Part shown: positions 8,411 to 16,434 of the stretch, one piece after another | How the letters are laid out: every line of letters starts with the position of its first letter | Position numbering within the stretch: the first letter of the stretch is position 1 | Assembly (NCBI GenBank): GCA_017432285.1 | Contig: JAFRJM010000010.1 | Location: forward strand, 62,001 to 126,000 | Direction of reading: 5' to 3' | DNA: 64,000 bases | Source of the DNA: Oscillospiraceae bacterium | GTDB lineage: Bacteria; Bacillota; Clostridia; Oscillospirales; Ruminococcaceae | Translations under genes and position numbers: made by a program | The notes under the pieces: model-generated | Seen by the model: only the letters and a program-made list of their open reading frames with translations | The model's database searches: none | What the model was told of the DNA's origin: nothing

Positions 8411-9535
8411 CTATTTCCTCTCAAGTGTTTTTATACCCTTTTTCAAAGCTTCTGCGGCAGTTTTCACGTCATCCTCTGTCGTCTCAGCGGACAAGCTGAA
8501 TCTCAGTGCACTGTCAACTCTGTCATCATCAAGACACATTGCTTCCAGCGTGTGGCTCTTCTCCCCCTTGCTGCATGCAGACCCGGAAGATACGAACACA
8601 CCTTCGCTCTCCAGGAAATGCAGCATAGTTTCACTGCGATATCCTAACACAGAAATGTTAAGAATGTATGGCGATGCAGATTCAGGTGAATTTAATCTCA
8701 CTTCAGGAAGATTCCTGATAGAATCCCATAGGATGTTTCTGCATATGCCAACATGTTCTAGATTTTTCCTGACCGGGCCGATCAGCTCAACTGCTTTGGC
8801 CATACCGGCGATGTAAGCGACATTTTCTGTCCCTGATCGCATGCCTTTTTCCTGACCGCCGCCGAACTGTGTCTTCTCAAGGCTGAATCCTTTTCTGAGA
8901 TAAAGGACTCCTATTCCTTTTGGCCCATGTATCTTATGTCCTGAAACGGACATGGAATCTATCGAACCGTCAAGAGCAGTAGTATGTTTCATGAAGCTCT
9001 GCACGGCATCGCAGTGAAAAGCGGTGCGCCTGTTTATCTCTTTGACTTTTTTAGCCAATAAAGCAGTGTCTGTCAAAGCACCTGTCTCATTGTTCACGCG
9101 CATACAGGTCACAAGAACTGTCCTCTTGTCCACCTCATTAAGGAATCCGTCGATGCTGAGATTTCCATCCTCTTCAGGAGGTATCACAACAACTTCAAAA
9201 CCTTCATTCGCAAGACTTGCCGCCGTGTTCTGCACTGAAGGATGCTCGATACCTGAAACGATCACCTTGTTCCCCCAGGCTTTGCGGCTCCGCGCAGCAC
9301 CGAGTATAGCGAGGTTGTTGCTCTCTGTCCCGCAGGACGTGAAATACACTTCAGATGGATCGCATCCCATGGCTCTGGCTATCTGAGCTCTGCTTCTGTC
9401 CACTATCTTTTTAGACTCGATCCCGAGGCTGTACAGCGAACTTGGATTGCCGAAACTGTCCCTGAGAACTGAAGCAATAACTTCGGCAACTTCAGGGAAC
9501 ACATTAGTTGTGGCAGCGTTGTCCAGATATATCAC
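8411..9535 (-). CDS. Cysteine desulfurase (NifS/IscS family, ThiI partner)
   Basis: PLP enzyme that converts cysteine to alanine and a protein persulfide. YLDNAATT is near the N-terminus, the PLP lysine is in VSGHKIHGPKG, and the active Cys is in SSGSACSKGE near residue 320. The length (374) matches the NifZ/IscS2-like group that pairs with short ThiI. The start codon is GTG: the ATG 5 bases further upstream is in another frame and runs directly into a stop. GAGG sits 8 bases before the GTG. It is the first gene of the desulfurase-thiI-cinA-fusion unit and has its own consensus promoter. The sulfur is most likely passed to ThiI; a wider Fe-S role is possible. Confidence 0.92.
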   Translation of the reverse strand: MIYLDNAATTNVFPEVAEVIASVLRDSFGNPSSLYSLGIESKKIVDRSRAQIARAMGCDPSEVYFTSCGTESNNLAILGAARSRKAWGNKVIVSGIEHPSVQNTAASLANEGFEVVVIPPEEDGNLSIDGFLNEVDKRTVLVTCMRVNNETGALTDTALLAKKVKEINRRTAFHCDAVQSFMKHTTALDGSIDSMSVSGHKIHGPKGIGVLYLRKGFSLEKTQFGGGQEKGMRSGTENVAYIAGMAKAVELIGPVRKNLEHVGICRNILWDSIRNLPEVRLNSPESASPYILNISVLGYRSETMLHFLESEGVFVSSGSACSKGEKSHTLEAMCLDDDRVDSALRFSLSAETTEDDVKTAAEALKKGIKTLERK

Positions 9536-9574
9536 GGCATCGACCTCGATAGAGCGCAGAATTCAAGTAGTACA

Positions 9575-9603
9575 ATTATAAGTCAACAATTCAAGCATTT
9601 CAA
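9575..9603 (-). promoter_or_regulatory. Promoter of the desulfurase-thiI-cinA-fusion operon
   Basis: On the minus strand TTGAAA (9598-9603) is separated by 17 bases from TATAAT (9575-9580). The start codon is about 40 bases downstream of the -10 box. A second TTGACT lies inside the spacer. Confidence 0.7.
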
Positions 9604-9606
9604 CGA

Positions 9607-9636
9607 ACAAAAAGGACCTTTCCGAGGAAAGGTCCT
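9607..9636 (-). terminator. Terminator of the BtpA-rqcH transcript
   Basis: An 11-bp perfect stem (AGGACCTTTCC / GGAAAGGTCCT) with a 2-base gap is followed on the minus strand by TTTTTG. It separates the BtpA gene from the desulfurase promoter. Confidence 0.85.
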
Positions 9637-9653
9637 AATACTTTTATCCGTCT

Positions 9654-10466
9654 TTATAATTTAGCGCGATATGCTTTTACGACATCCATGAACTCTTTTA
9701 CTCTGTTCACATCAGTCATGTTCTCGAATTTGCCGTCCTTTTTGAAGGTAGTCGCCACCACTGCGCCGTCTGCAATGTCAAGAAGCATCTCTATAGTCTC
9801 TTTTCTGCATCCTGTGTTCGCAAAAACCGGGGTGTCTCCTGCAGCGCTCTTGGCTCTGCGAAGCGTCTCCGGATTAGTTGCTGTGCCGGCTGTAGCACCA
9901 GATACACAAAGAGCGTCAGGCCTGCAGTTGAATACTGTTGTCTTTGCAATAGACTCTATCTCACGGTCTGCAAGGTATGCAGCTGCTTCAGGAACGATGT
10001 TGAACAGCAGTTTGACATTTTCAGCACCGATCTCATACTGATGGCGCACTACTTTGCCACAGTCTGTATTCCAGAGGCCGAAATCGCTTGCATATACGCC
10101 TGTGAATATCTCACGTACGAACTTGGCATCCGTAGCTACAGCAAGATCAAGGGATGCAATAGGATCCCAAAGACAGTTGACACCGTACGGGACCATGATC
10201 TCATCCTGAAGCTCACCTATGATCCTTGCCATACAGGCAACGGTCTCTGTGCGCACTGTGGTCAGATACGGGAGGCTGAACTCGTTGGAGAACATAATTG
10301 CATCTACTCCACCGTCCTGAAGAGCATGAAGCTCATGACGTGCTGCTTCAAGCACATATTTCATACCCTTGCCTTTATCGTAATGCGGGTCACCGGGCAT
10401 TGCCTGCAAATGGCACATCGCTATTATCGGTTTCTCTGTGCCTATAACTTCTTTCATCCAACTCAT
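9654..10466 (-). CDS. BtpA/SgcQ family TIM-barrel-like protein
   Basis: The family (PF03437) is named after BtpA, which stabilises photosystem I in cyanobacteria; in other bacteria its members are of unknown role. Recognisable pieces are AMCHLQAMPGDP at the N-terminus, the GGVDAIMFSNEFSLPY segment, the VPYGVNCLWDP strand and the FANTGCRKETI segment near the C-terminus. Full length for the family. The second in-frame ATG is chosen because AGAGG lies 8 bases before it and only 2 before the first. The gene starts at the rqcH stop (TAATG), so the two are coupled. There is no photosynthesis context, so the ancestral enzyme-like function is the likely one, but I cannot name a substrate. Confidence 0.85.
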   Translation of the reverse strand: MSWMKEVIGTEKPIIAMCHLQAMPGDPHYDKGKGMKYVLEAARHELHALQDGGVDAIMFSNEFSLPYLTTVRTETVACMARIIGELQDEIMVPYGVNCLWDPIASLDLAVATDAKFVREIFTGVYASDFGLWNTDCGKVVRHQYEIGAENVKLLFNIVPEAAAYLADREIESIAKTTVFNCRPDALCVSGATAGTATNPETLRRAKSAAGDTPVFANTGCRKETIEMLLDIADGAVVATTFKKDGKFENMTDVNRVKEFMDVVKAYRAKL

Positions 10467-10471
10467 AGTCA

Positions 10472-12220
10472 TTACCTCTTTTTGTTCTGTCTCAGACTCT
10501 CGATCTTACTCTCATCAGGAGTCACGTAAGCTGTTTTTTGCTCTGTATATGTTACCATACCTGGCTTTCCGCCGGGTATCTTTTTTACGCGTCTTGCTTC
10601 TGTATAATCCACTGCGATAAGCTGTCCATTTGACTGGCTCGAGTGATATGCAGCTATCTCGCATGCTTCCGTCATGCTATTGTCGTCGGGTACAGTGTTC
10701 TCCGTCTTGAGTATCACATGTGAACCCGGGGCTCCTTTTACATGGAACCACAGATCTTTTCCCGCTGCCACAGAAAGCGACAATCTTTCATTAGCGGTAT
10801 TGTTCTTTCCGACAATCACTTCATAACCGCCGCTTGTAAGATACCTGAAATATGGCTCCGCTTTCCTTTTTCCTTTTTGCTTATATTTGAAACCTCTTAG
10901 GAAACCGGCATCTTTCAGATCCTTACGGATCTCCATGAAATCCTCTTCTGTGCTGGCTTGGGTTATATCATATGAGACTTGTTTCAGGTACTCTATCTCA
11001 TCGTCTCCGTCTTTTATCAGTTTCTGCAGAACGTCAGCAGCTGTTCTGAGCTTTCGGTATTCTTTAAAATACTGCTGTGCATTTCCGTTCGGAGTCTTTG
11101 TGACATCAAGCGGGATAGTTACCGTTTCACCGTCATAATAGTTGAGGACGGCTACTCTTGAATCTCCTCTTTTGAAAGAGTTCAGATTTGCAGTAAGCAA
11201 TTCTCCATACAGTCGTTTCTGATCCGCTTTCTGCGTCGATATCAGGTCTTCTTTTCTGGACTCCTGCTTTCTTATGCTGCGTTCAAGCAGCTGCCTGACC
11301 TGCTTACTGAGGTCTCTGGATCTGTTCTTTAAACGCAGCTCCCTGTCCCTCTCGGAATAATACTTTTCCAGAAGATCGCTGCAGTTCTCAAAAGTCTCAT
11401 TTTTCAGCGAATGGTACTGCAGCAGTGGCAGAAAGCTGAACTCCACCATCCTGGTCTCATCAAAAACTATGTTCCAACTGCGCAGCACTTTGTCATTCAG
11501 AGCGTTTTTGATTCTTAAGAACCCATTTCTGAGGATCTCTGCCTCCTGATCCGAAAGCGTATTGGCATTCCTATCTTCAAACTGAAGGCCTACCTCTCTG
11601 CACAACAGCGGTGAAAGCCCGCTTACCTTCTGCAGAACAGCATCAGATACGATCCTGGGAGATGTCCTCACCTCTGCTACCAGTTCATCTACATCTGCAC
11701 TGAGAAAACTGATCTTATCCGGCACAGGAGGCGATGAGAAAATCTCACCCGGAATGATCAGACGCTTGTCAGACTGTGTCTCATCTATCCTTTTTATGGC
11801 GTCCAGAATGATACCGTTCGTGTCAACAAGAACGATATTGCTGTATCTACCCATCATCTCCACTGAAAGAGTGAGATTCACTTTATCCCCCATGTCATTA
11901 ATGGAGTCAAAGCGCATAAGCAGTACTCGGTCACCGGGAATGGTCGTAACTTCAGTAAATCTGGCGTTTATTAGGTGTTTGCGCAGAAGCATACAGAAAG
12001 CCGGAGGCGTAGCGGGAAAATCAAAATCCTCATTTGTAAAATGCACTCTGGCACTTCCGGATCTCGCAGACAGTATGAGCTGTCTCTTCCCCGAATAATT
12101 GCGTACGGTAAACACAGCCTCATCTCTCGACGGCATGGAGATCTTCTCCACTCTCGAGCCTGAAAGCTGCTCATTTAGCTCTTCGGCCAGTAATTGTATT
12201 GTTACCGCATCTAATGCCAA
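10472..12220 (-). CDS. rqcH: RqcH, NFACT ribosome quality-control protein (FbpA-like)
   Basis: Binds stalled 50S subunits carrying peptidyl-tRNA and recruits tRNA-Ala to add C-terminal Ala tails that mark the nascent chain for degradation. The NFACT-N domain starts at MALDAVTIQLLAEEL; SGSRVEKI and the DEAVF strand follow. A long coiled-coil middle spans about residues 270-430. NFACT-R is at the C-terminus (DLWFHVKGAPGSHVILK, Y-S-S-Q-S motif). The length of 582 is normal. The start codon is TTG with GAGGTG 4 bases upstream. Older annotation calls this fibronectin-binding protein. It lies between the Nif3-like gene and BtpA in one transcript. Confidence 0.94.
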   Translation of the reverse strand: MALDAVTIQLLAEELNEQLSGSRVEKISMPSRDEAVFTVRNYSGKRQLILSARSGSARVHFTNEDFDFPATPPAFCMLLRKHLINARFTEVTTIPGDRVLLMRFDSINDMGDKVNLTLSVEMMGRYSNIVLVDTNGIILDAIKRIDETQSDKRLIIPGEIFSSPPVPDKISFLSADVDELVAEVRTSPRIVSDAVLQKVSGLSPLLCREVGLQFEDRNANTLSDQEAEILRNGFLRIKNALNDKVLRSWNIVFDETRMVEFSFLPLLQYHSLKNETFENCSDLLEKYYSERDRELRLKNRSRDLSKQVRQLLERSIRKQESRKEDLISTQKADQKRLYGELLTANLNSFKRGDSRVAVLNYYDGETVTIPLDVTKTPNGNAQQYFKEYRKLRTAADVLQKLIKDGDDEIEYLKQVSYDITQASTEEDFMEIRKDLKDAGFLRGFKYKQKGKRKAEPYFRYLTSGGYEVIVGKNNTANERLSLSVAAGKDLWFHVKGAPGSHVILKTENTVPDDNSMTEACEIAAYHSSQSNGQLIAVDYTEARRVKKIPGGKPGMVTYTEQKTAYVTPDESKIESLRQNKKR

Positions 12221-12228
12221 TATTCACC

Positions 12229-12981
12229 TCAAATATGCAAAAACGGGTCGCTGTTGCTTAAAGATATATAACAGTCCGCTCGCTCACCCAGTCTTTCCTG
12301 AACCATCTTGCAAAGATTCGGGATGCTTGGATTTTCTGTAGCATAATGCCCTGCTGCTATCAAATTGATGCCCATTGCACGGGCATCTATTGCGTCATGA
12401 TGGGATGCCTCTCCGGTAACCAGAGTGTCGCACCCCTGTTCTTTTGCTATGGTGAGAAAATCTCCGCCGGATCCGCCCAACACCATGACCTTATGTACTT
12501 TTTGTCCGGCATCCGCGGCATCCACATAAAGTATATTAAGTCTTTCTTTCACGAAAGCACAGAAAGAACAAAGATCAACAGGTCCGTCTTTCACGTAACC
12601 CTTTCTGCCCATTGGTCCTGCATCTGTAATATCATCCAGTTCAAGCCTTTCAGAGAGGACATCATTGACACCGTTTACTGCTGCGTCATAGTTGGTATGA
12701 ATGGATAAAACAGAGATATCCTCATGAACGGCAGAATACAGCGCTGTGCCGGCAGAAATAGTCTTCACTCCGTGAAAAATGAAAGGGTGATGTGTCACTA
12801 CGATGCCGCACCCTTTCTGCTTTGCCTCATCAAGAACAGCATCCGTGCAATCCAACGCAAACAGGATACTATCCGTTTCCTTTCCGCTGTCTACCATTAT
12901 ACCTACGTTGTCCCATTCCTCAGCCAAGTCAGCCGGGGCTATTTCAAAGAGAATATCTTTAAGTTCCTGAACAGTTGTCAT
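12229..12981 (-). CDS. Nif3-like dinuclear metal-centre protein
   Basis: Member of the conserved Nif3/YqfO family (also listed as GTP cyclohydrolase I type 2 homologue); forms hexameric rings binding two metals per subunit, with unsettled biological role. Seen here: AEEWDNVG, the metal motif VTHHPFIFHG near residue 60, HTNYDAA, TGEASHHDA and the late AAGHYATE His-Glu pair. At 250 residues it lacks the PII-like insert of YqfO. The start overlaps the trmK 3' end by 23 bases, the same gene order as in many Firmicutes. GGAGG precedes the ATG. Confidence 0.92.
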   Translation of the reverse strand: MTTVQELKDILFEIAPADLAEEWDNVGIMVDSGKETDSILFALDCTDAVLDEAKQKGCGIVVTHHPFIFHGVKTISAGTALYSAVHEDISVLSIHTNYDAAVNGVNDVLSERLELDDITDAGPMGRKGYVKDGPVDLCSFCAFVKERLNILYVDAADAGQKVHKVMVLGGSGGDFLTIAKEQGCDTLVTGEASHHDAIDARAMGINLIAAGHYATENPSIPNLCKMVQERLGERADCYISLSNSDPFLHI

Positions 12982-13669
12982 TCAATTCCTCCAAAAAAGT
13001 CTCTGCCTCTATCCTGTGTTCATTGTCCGCGTCATTAACTGCTTCTATGACATCGTTCATCCTTCTGATGATCTGAGCCAGATATTCCTTACCGTCCGGT
13101 GTGGAAGTATCTATCTTCCCGAGCCAAGCTTCTTTCACAGAAATTTCCCGCTTGTTCCCGGTGTAATAGATACTCATAACAGTGTAGCAGTGATCGTGGT
13201 CTACAACTGCTTCTTCACGCTCCGTCTCAAACCCTTCTGCAGCCAGAAATCTTCTTAGACGTTCTCTTTTTGAAGCGGGGACGAGAACGAGATGTATATC
13301 CTCATCGCAGAGCCACTCTGCCTCAGAGATTATATGCGCAGTTACATCCGCCCCTATTCCTGCCATAACTATATCCTGTGCAGCACCTGCAGGAACACCA
13401 TTCAGGCCGTCAGTCTTAAGGCAGCAGTATCTGCCTTCCAGGCCAAGTTCCGACAACAGTTTTTCTGTCTTCTGAAGAGGCTTCTCTCTTATATCTGTCG
13501 CATACACAAATGGCGTCTTTTCACTTTTCAGCAAAAAGGCGCTCAGTTTTCCGTGGTCGCATCCGACGTCCGCGACTGTTTTCCCCGCCCTGACATACTC
13601 AGCAGCCAAAGCAAGGCGTTTTGTCAGTCCGGGTGCTTTAGTTTTTTGCGGTTTCCCTGAAATATGCAT
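12959..13669 (-). CDS. trmK: tRNA (adenine(22)-N1)-methyltransferase TrmK
   Basis: SAM-dependent methylation of A22 in tRNA, cytoplasmic. The order is LTKRLALAAEYV, the SAM motif ADVGCDHGKLSAFLL (about residues 37-51), the acidic residue after the second strand, VMAGIGAD (motif IV region), and a C-terminal coiled coil. The 236-residue length fits the family. It overlaps both neighbours: 32 bases with the DUF1858 gene upstream and 23 with Nif3 downstream. The ATG at 13669 has only a weak ribosome binding site (TAGAACAG), so coupling or a slightly later start is possible. Confidence 0.9.
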   Translation of the reverse strand: MHISGKPQKTKAPGLTKRLALAAEYVRAGKTVADVGCDHGKLSAFLLKSEKTPFVYATDIREKPLQKTEKLLSELGLEGRYCCLKTDGLNGVPAGAAQDIVMAGIGADVTAHIISEAEWLCDEDIHLVLVPASKRERLRRFLAAEGFETEREEAVVDHDHCYTVMSIYYTGNKREISVKEAWLGKIDTSTPDGKEYLAQIIRRMNDVIEAVNDADNEHRIEAETFLEELNDNCSGT

Positions 13670-13850
13670 TTAACTGTTCTACCATATCATCAGCATCGAG
13701 GCCGTGGACCAAGCAGGCCAATTTGATAGATTCGCTCTCTGATGCGGGACATGCTACGCAGAACATCCCCATGGCAAAAAATACATCTGCTGCATTCGGA
13801 TCATGTGCGATAACATCGCCTACGATCGTATTTTTATCTACCTGATACAT
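13638..13850 (-). CDS. DUF1858 domain protein (hybrid-cluster-associated redox disulfide)
   Basis: A 70-residue protein that is one whole DUF1858 domain: TIVGDVIAHDPNAADVF, then GMFCVACPAS with a CxxC pair, then a helix ending VEQLNAYF. Such proteins are small putative disulfide/redox proteins in anaerobes. The stop lies 32 bases inside trmK, so it is the first gene of the trmK-nif3-rqcH-btpA transcript. GGAGTAAAA precedes the ATG. No partner is evident. Confidence 0.88.
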   Translation of the reverse strand: MYQVDKNTIVGDVIAHDPNAADVFFAMGMFCVACPASESESIKLACLVHGLDADDMVEQLNAYFRETAKN

Positions 13851-13907
13851 TTTTACTCCTCACATACGATTATGTCTTTTCGTTCGATATTCTATCACAA
13901 CATCGCT

Positions 13908-13941
13908 AAAAAAAGAAGCAATGTGCCAGGCACACTGCTTC
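13908..13941 (-). terminator. Terminator of the zinc-ribbon gene
   Basis: On the minus strand GAAGCAGTGTGCC pairs with GGCACATTGCTTC (one wobble) and is followed by a run of seven T. It separates the zinc-ribbon gene from the DUF1858 operon. Confidence 0.85.
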
Positions 13942-13965
13942 CCTCTTGGAATGTTGAAAAAATGC

Positions 13966-14241
13966 TTATCTTGCGTTTCTCTTTGCAAAGCACTCGCTGC
14001 AGTAAACCGGCTTCTCACCGTTCGGCTTGAAGGGAACCTTGCAGGGTTTTCCGCATTCGTCGCACACAGCATCAAACATCTCTTTTGTAGCACGAGTAGC
14101 CTGCTTACGGGCAGCACGGCACTTCGGGCAGCGTTTCGGCTCATTCTCAAAACCGCGGCTGGCATAGAATTCCTGTTCACCTGCGGTGAAAACGAACTCC
14201 TCGTGGCACTCCTGGCACACTAAAGTCTTGTCTTCGAACAT
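13966..14241 (-). CDS. Small double zinc-ribbon protein
   Basis: Four CxxC knuckles are visible in about 91 residues: CQEC and CPKC in the first half (with the family sequence EEFVFTAGEQEFYASRGF between them), and CDEC and CSEC in the second. The layout matches the 'probable zinc-ribbon' family (zf-trcl) common in Clostridia, followed by a second CxxC pair with basic residues. A role in RNA or protein binding is often supposed but not established. The start is set at the ATG with AGAGGAG 8 bases upstream; a longer frame beginning at 14301 has no such site. Its own terminator follows. Upstream lies the convergent-free gap to the sigma factor. Confidence 0.8.
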   Translation of the reverse strand: MFEDKTLVCQECHEEFVFTAGEQEFYASRGFENEPKRCPKCRAARKQATRATKEMFDAVCDECGKPCKVPFKPNGEKPVYCSECFAKRNAR

Positions 14242-14363
14242 TTCGCAATACTCCTCTTTTTTTGGGTAATAACTCTCGCCCACGGATGGTATGACCATCA
14301 TCTTTGATCAACAACGCTCTACTTGAGCTACTAGGGCATATTAAATACAGCAAATACTGTTTT

Positions 14364-14906
14364 TTACTTTTTTAGTTTTCTTCGCGCACGTTGTAATGCG
14401 TTATCTACTGACTTAACAGGTATGTCCAATATTCTCGCTATTTCTTCATAATCATACCCATCTACCCACAGCATCAGAACCTTTTGTTCCTTTTTAGATA
14501 GTTCATTCTCTATCCGCTGCATCAGTCTATGGTAATCTTCCTGATTAAGCGTAACCTCCTCAGGTGATTCGTAGGAAATGATCTCAATAGGATTGGAATC
14601 ATCTGTTAAAGATACAGAATCATTCAAGACTCTGTTCTTGCGTCGGTTGGCTGTTTTAACCGCATCCGTCAGTCTGTTATTAATGCATGCAATCGCGTAG
14701 GTTGAAAAACTAGTCCCTTTTTGCTCATCGTAGCTGCCAATTGCTGATAGAAGAGCCACATAAGCCTCTTGACACAGATCATCCCGGTCTGTACCGGGCA
14801 CCTTAAGTCCAGCAACTTTCTGCTCAATATACGGTCGAAAAGAATTCAAAACCAGAGTTAAAGGTAAATTCTTCGCTTCACTACCTGTCAGGTTATCAGT
14901 ATTCAT
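14364..14906 (-). CDS. Sigma-70 family sigma factor, SigH-like
   Basis: RNA polymerase sigma factor with regions 2 and 4. Region 2 contains DRDDLCQEAYVALLSAI and the DNA-melting segment SFSTYAIACINNRLTDAVKTANRRKNR. Region 4 has the helix-turn-helix DYEEIARILDIPVKSVDNALQRARRKL. The last part (VKSVDNALQR.RRKL) is close to the SigH (Spo0H) C-terminus. Length 180 from the proposed start; SigH of Bacillus is about 218. A consensus promoter lies directly upstream and would fall inside the gene if the longer frame (ATG at 14993) were used, so the ATG at 14906 is preferred. That start has no Shine-Dalgarno sequence and only about 13 bases of leader. In this group SigH-like factors control transition-phase, competence or sporulation genes; which applies here is not shown. 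Confidence 0.82.
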   Translation of the reverse strand: MNTDNLTGSEAKNLPLTLVLNSFRPYIEQKVAGLKVPGTDRDDLCQEAYVALLSAIGSYDEQKGTSFSTYAIACINNRLTDAVKTANRRKNRVLNDSVSLTDDSNPIEIISYESPEEVTLNQEDYHRLMQRIENELSKKEQKVLMLWVDGYDYEEIARILDIPVKSVDNALQRARRKLKK

Positions 14907-14925
14907 ATTCTTATAAGCACATAAA

Positions 14926-14953
14926 ATTATATCATCAAAGCACGTTTTGTCAA
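14926..14953 (-). promoter_or_regulatory. Near-consensus promoter of the sigma-factor gene
   Basis: Minus strand: TTGACA (14948-14953), 16-base spacer ending in TGA (extended -10), TATAAT (14926-14931). It overlaps the stop codon of the upstream cytidylyltransferase gene and predicts a leader of about 13 bases. Confidence 0.75.
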
Positions 14954-15717
14954 ATGCTTCCTGCACATTCAAACACTGCTTTGTACTCTTCATCGGTCTC
15001 CGAATAATAAGATGCTATCAGGTCTGTCAGACCGGATGATATCTCCCTGCCGACACGCAGGATCCCTAGATCCTGCATCTCATAAAGCAGTATCCTTCCC
15101 TGCCACAGATCGAACGTCATCTCACGGATCAGAAAGTCTCTGGACACAACATAGATCGAGCCGTTTATATCGTAGCATGACGGAGCCTGCTGAGAAAAAG
15201 TGTATTCATTCTGGATCACCCTCCTCGCAAAACCATCTGTATCGATCATTGCCATATTGTAAAAAGGATTTCTCCTGCTTCTTACACATGACATGACAAC
15301 ATCTGCTTCATGATTATCAAGAAACATCCGTACAGCCTCCGGAATATCAGAAGCTCTTCTGAAAGGAGAAGTAAGATCAAGATCTATTAAAAAATCATAT
15401 ACCTTTCCAAAGTGTTTCTCTGCTTTAAGAAGCGAATCCCTGTACACATCTTCTTTAGGAACAGAAACATCTGTCAGTCTGCCGTCTCTCCTGACTATAA
15501 AAACGGATGGAAAATGATTACTTACCAGATCGATGAGTTCATCGCTGTCAGTATTGAGACAGTAATCAACCTGTATATCCTTTGAATCAGACTCAAATAT
15601 TTTTGCAGCTGCAAACGAATACAGCGGCATCTCCCTGTTCAGGATCTTCCGCATAAAATACTGCTCTGCAGCTCCCTGTTCGGCTCTGGCGCAAATTGTT
15701 ATCAAGGCTTGACTCAT
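14950..15717 (-). CDS. Divergent NeuA-like cytidylyltransferase family protein
   Basis: Resembles CMP-sugar synthetases that activate acidic sugars such as sialic or pseudaminic acid with CTP. Supporting motifs are DLDLTSPFRRASDI near residue 115, VVMSCVRSRRNPFY, and YDINGSIYVVSRD near residue 190. The N-terminal nucleotide-binding loop, usually ARGGSKGIPRKN, is changed here to CARAEQGAAEQYFMRK, keeping only the Arg of the signature. The protein stands alone, with no sugar synthesis or transfer genes nearby. The second ATG is chosen because GGAGG lies 7 bases before it. Expression is probably set by the divergent TetR regulator through the inverted repeat in its promoter. It could be an inactive or re-purposed enzyme; the real substrate is unknown. 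Confidence 0.65.
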   Translation of the reverse strand: MSQALITICARAEQGAAEQYFMRKILNREMPLYSFAAAKIFESDSKDIQVDYCLNTDSDELIDLVSNHFPSVFIVRRDGRLTDVSVPKEDVYRDSLLKAEKHFGKVYDFLIDLDLTSPFRRASDIPEAVRMFLDNHEADVVMSCVRSRRNPFYNMAMIDTDGFARRVIQNEYTFSQQAPSCYDINGSIYVVSRDFLIREMTFDLWQGRILLYEMQDLGILRVGREISSGLTDLIASYYSETDEEYKAVFECAGSI

Positions 15718-15737
15718 TACCATTCCTCCGTATGGTT

Positions 15738-15766
15738 ATTGTATCTTACACAGAGGAATAATCCAA
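15738..15766 (-). promoter_or_regulatory. Promoter of the cytidylyltransferase-like gene
   Basis: Minus strand: TTGGAT (15761-15766), 17-base spacer, TACAAT (15738-15743). One arm of the inverted repeat lies within the spacer and the other just upstream of the -35 box, as expected for a repressor site. Confidence 0.6.
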
Positions 15767-15779
15767 ACACTCTGTGTAA
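15746..15779. promoter_or_regulatory. Inverted repeat, probable TetR operator
   Basis: TTACACAGAG (15746-15755) and its perfect complement CTCTGTGTAA (15770-15779) are separated by 14 bases in the gap between the divergent TetR and cytidylyltransferase-like genes. The position over the minus-strand promoter and next to a TetR gene suggests the binding site of that regulator. Confidence 0.65.
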
Positions 15780-15803
15780 TCCAGTGTATTTTATTGAACA
15801 ATA

Positions 15804-15812
15804 TGCTATAAT
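15804..15812 (+). promoter_or_regulatory. Extended -10 promoter of the TetR gene
   Basis: TGCTATAAT with no clear -35 box, about 25 bases before the ATG. The operator arms lie 25-60 bases upstream. Confidence 0.55.
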
Positions 15813-15836
15813 AATGTCTAATATTGGAGGCTTAAA

Positions 15837-16379
15837 ATGTATAGTGAAAAAGACAGACGGGTCATAAAGACAAAAAAGAGCATTCAGTCTACTCTTGTAT
15901 CTATGATGAAGGAACGCTCCTATCAGGATATATCTGTCAGTAATCTGTGTAGGAATGCAGATATTGGAAGAGGCACGTTCTACCTTCATTACAACGACAT
16001 ATACGAAGTGATCCAGGAACTCGAAGACAGAATACTGGAATCTTTCAAGGACCTTGTATTCCTCTACTTCGAAGATGAGAATATTCAGGGAATGGAAACA
16101 TTGATCACTAAATGCCTATACTGGATCCAGACAAACCCGGACATGTTCCAGGTCTTTCTCCTGCCATCAAGCTACAATTTCGCCGAAAGGTTCGAGAACT
16201 ATGCCATAGACCTCTTTTATTTTCATCACCTAAAATATCACCCGTCACAATCCTCGGCTGAAACAAGATATATCATCTCCAGAGATTTCTACGGAATACT
16301 TGGTACGACCAGGAGCTGGTTCAGAGAAGGAATGCCCATATCCGCAGAGACCATGTCAAAACTGCTAGTCGAAAACTGA
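15837..16379 (+). CDS. TetR/AcrR family transcriptional regulator
   Basis: An N-terminal helix-turn-helix typical of TetR occupies about residues 10-55 (TKKSIQSTLVSMMKERSYQDISV, NADIGRGTFYLHYND). The rest is an all-helical ligand domain of about 120 residues with the TetR_C/DhaS-like feature SRDFYGILGTTRSWFREG near the C-terminus. Length 180. GGAGG precedes the ATG by 7 bases. It is divergent from the cytidylyltransferase-like gene with a 10-bp perfect inverted repeat between them, so it most likely represses that gene and perhaps itself. The ligand is unknown. Confidence 0.9.
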   Translation: MYSEKDRRVIKTKKSIQSTLVSMMKERSYQDISVSNLCRNADIGRGTFYLHYNDIYEVIQELEDRILESFKDLVFLYFEDENIQGMETLITKCLYWIQTNPDMFQVFLLPSSYNFAERFENYAIDLFYFHHLKYHPSQSSAETRYIISRDFYGILGTTRSWFREGMPISAETMSKLLVEN

Positions 16380-16396
16380 ATCACAAATAGCAACAA

Positions 16397-16434
16397 AAAA
16401 AGGATCTTAGCCTATACAGACTAAGGTCCTTTTA
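16397..16434. terminator. Bidirectional terminator between TetR gene and tRNA-Ser
   Basis: AGGATCTTAG and CTAAGGTCCT pair with one wobble around a 10-base loop. A-rich and T-rich flanks on both sides let it act for the TetR gene (plus) and for tRNA-Ser (minus). Confidence 0.75.
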
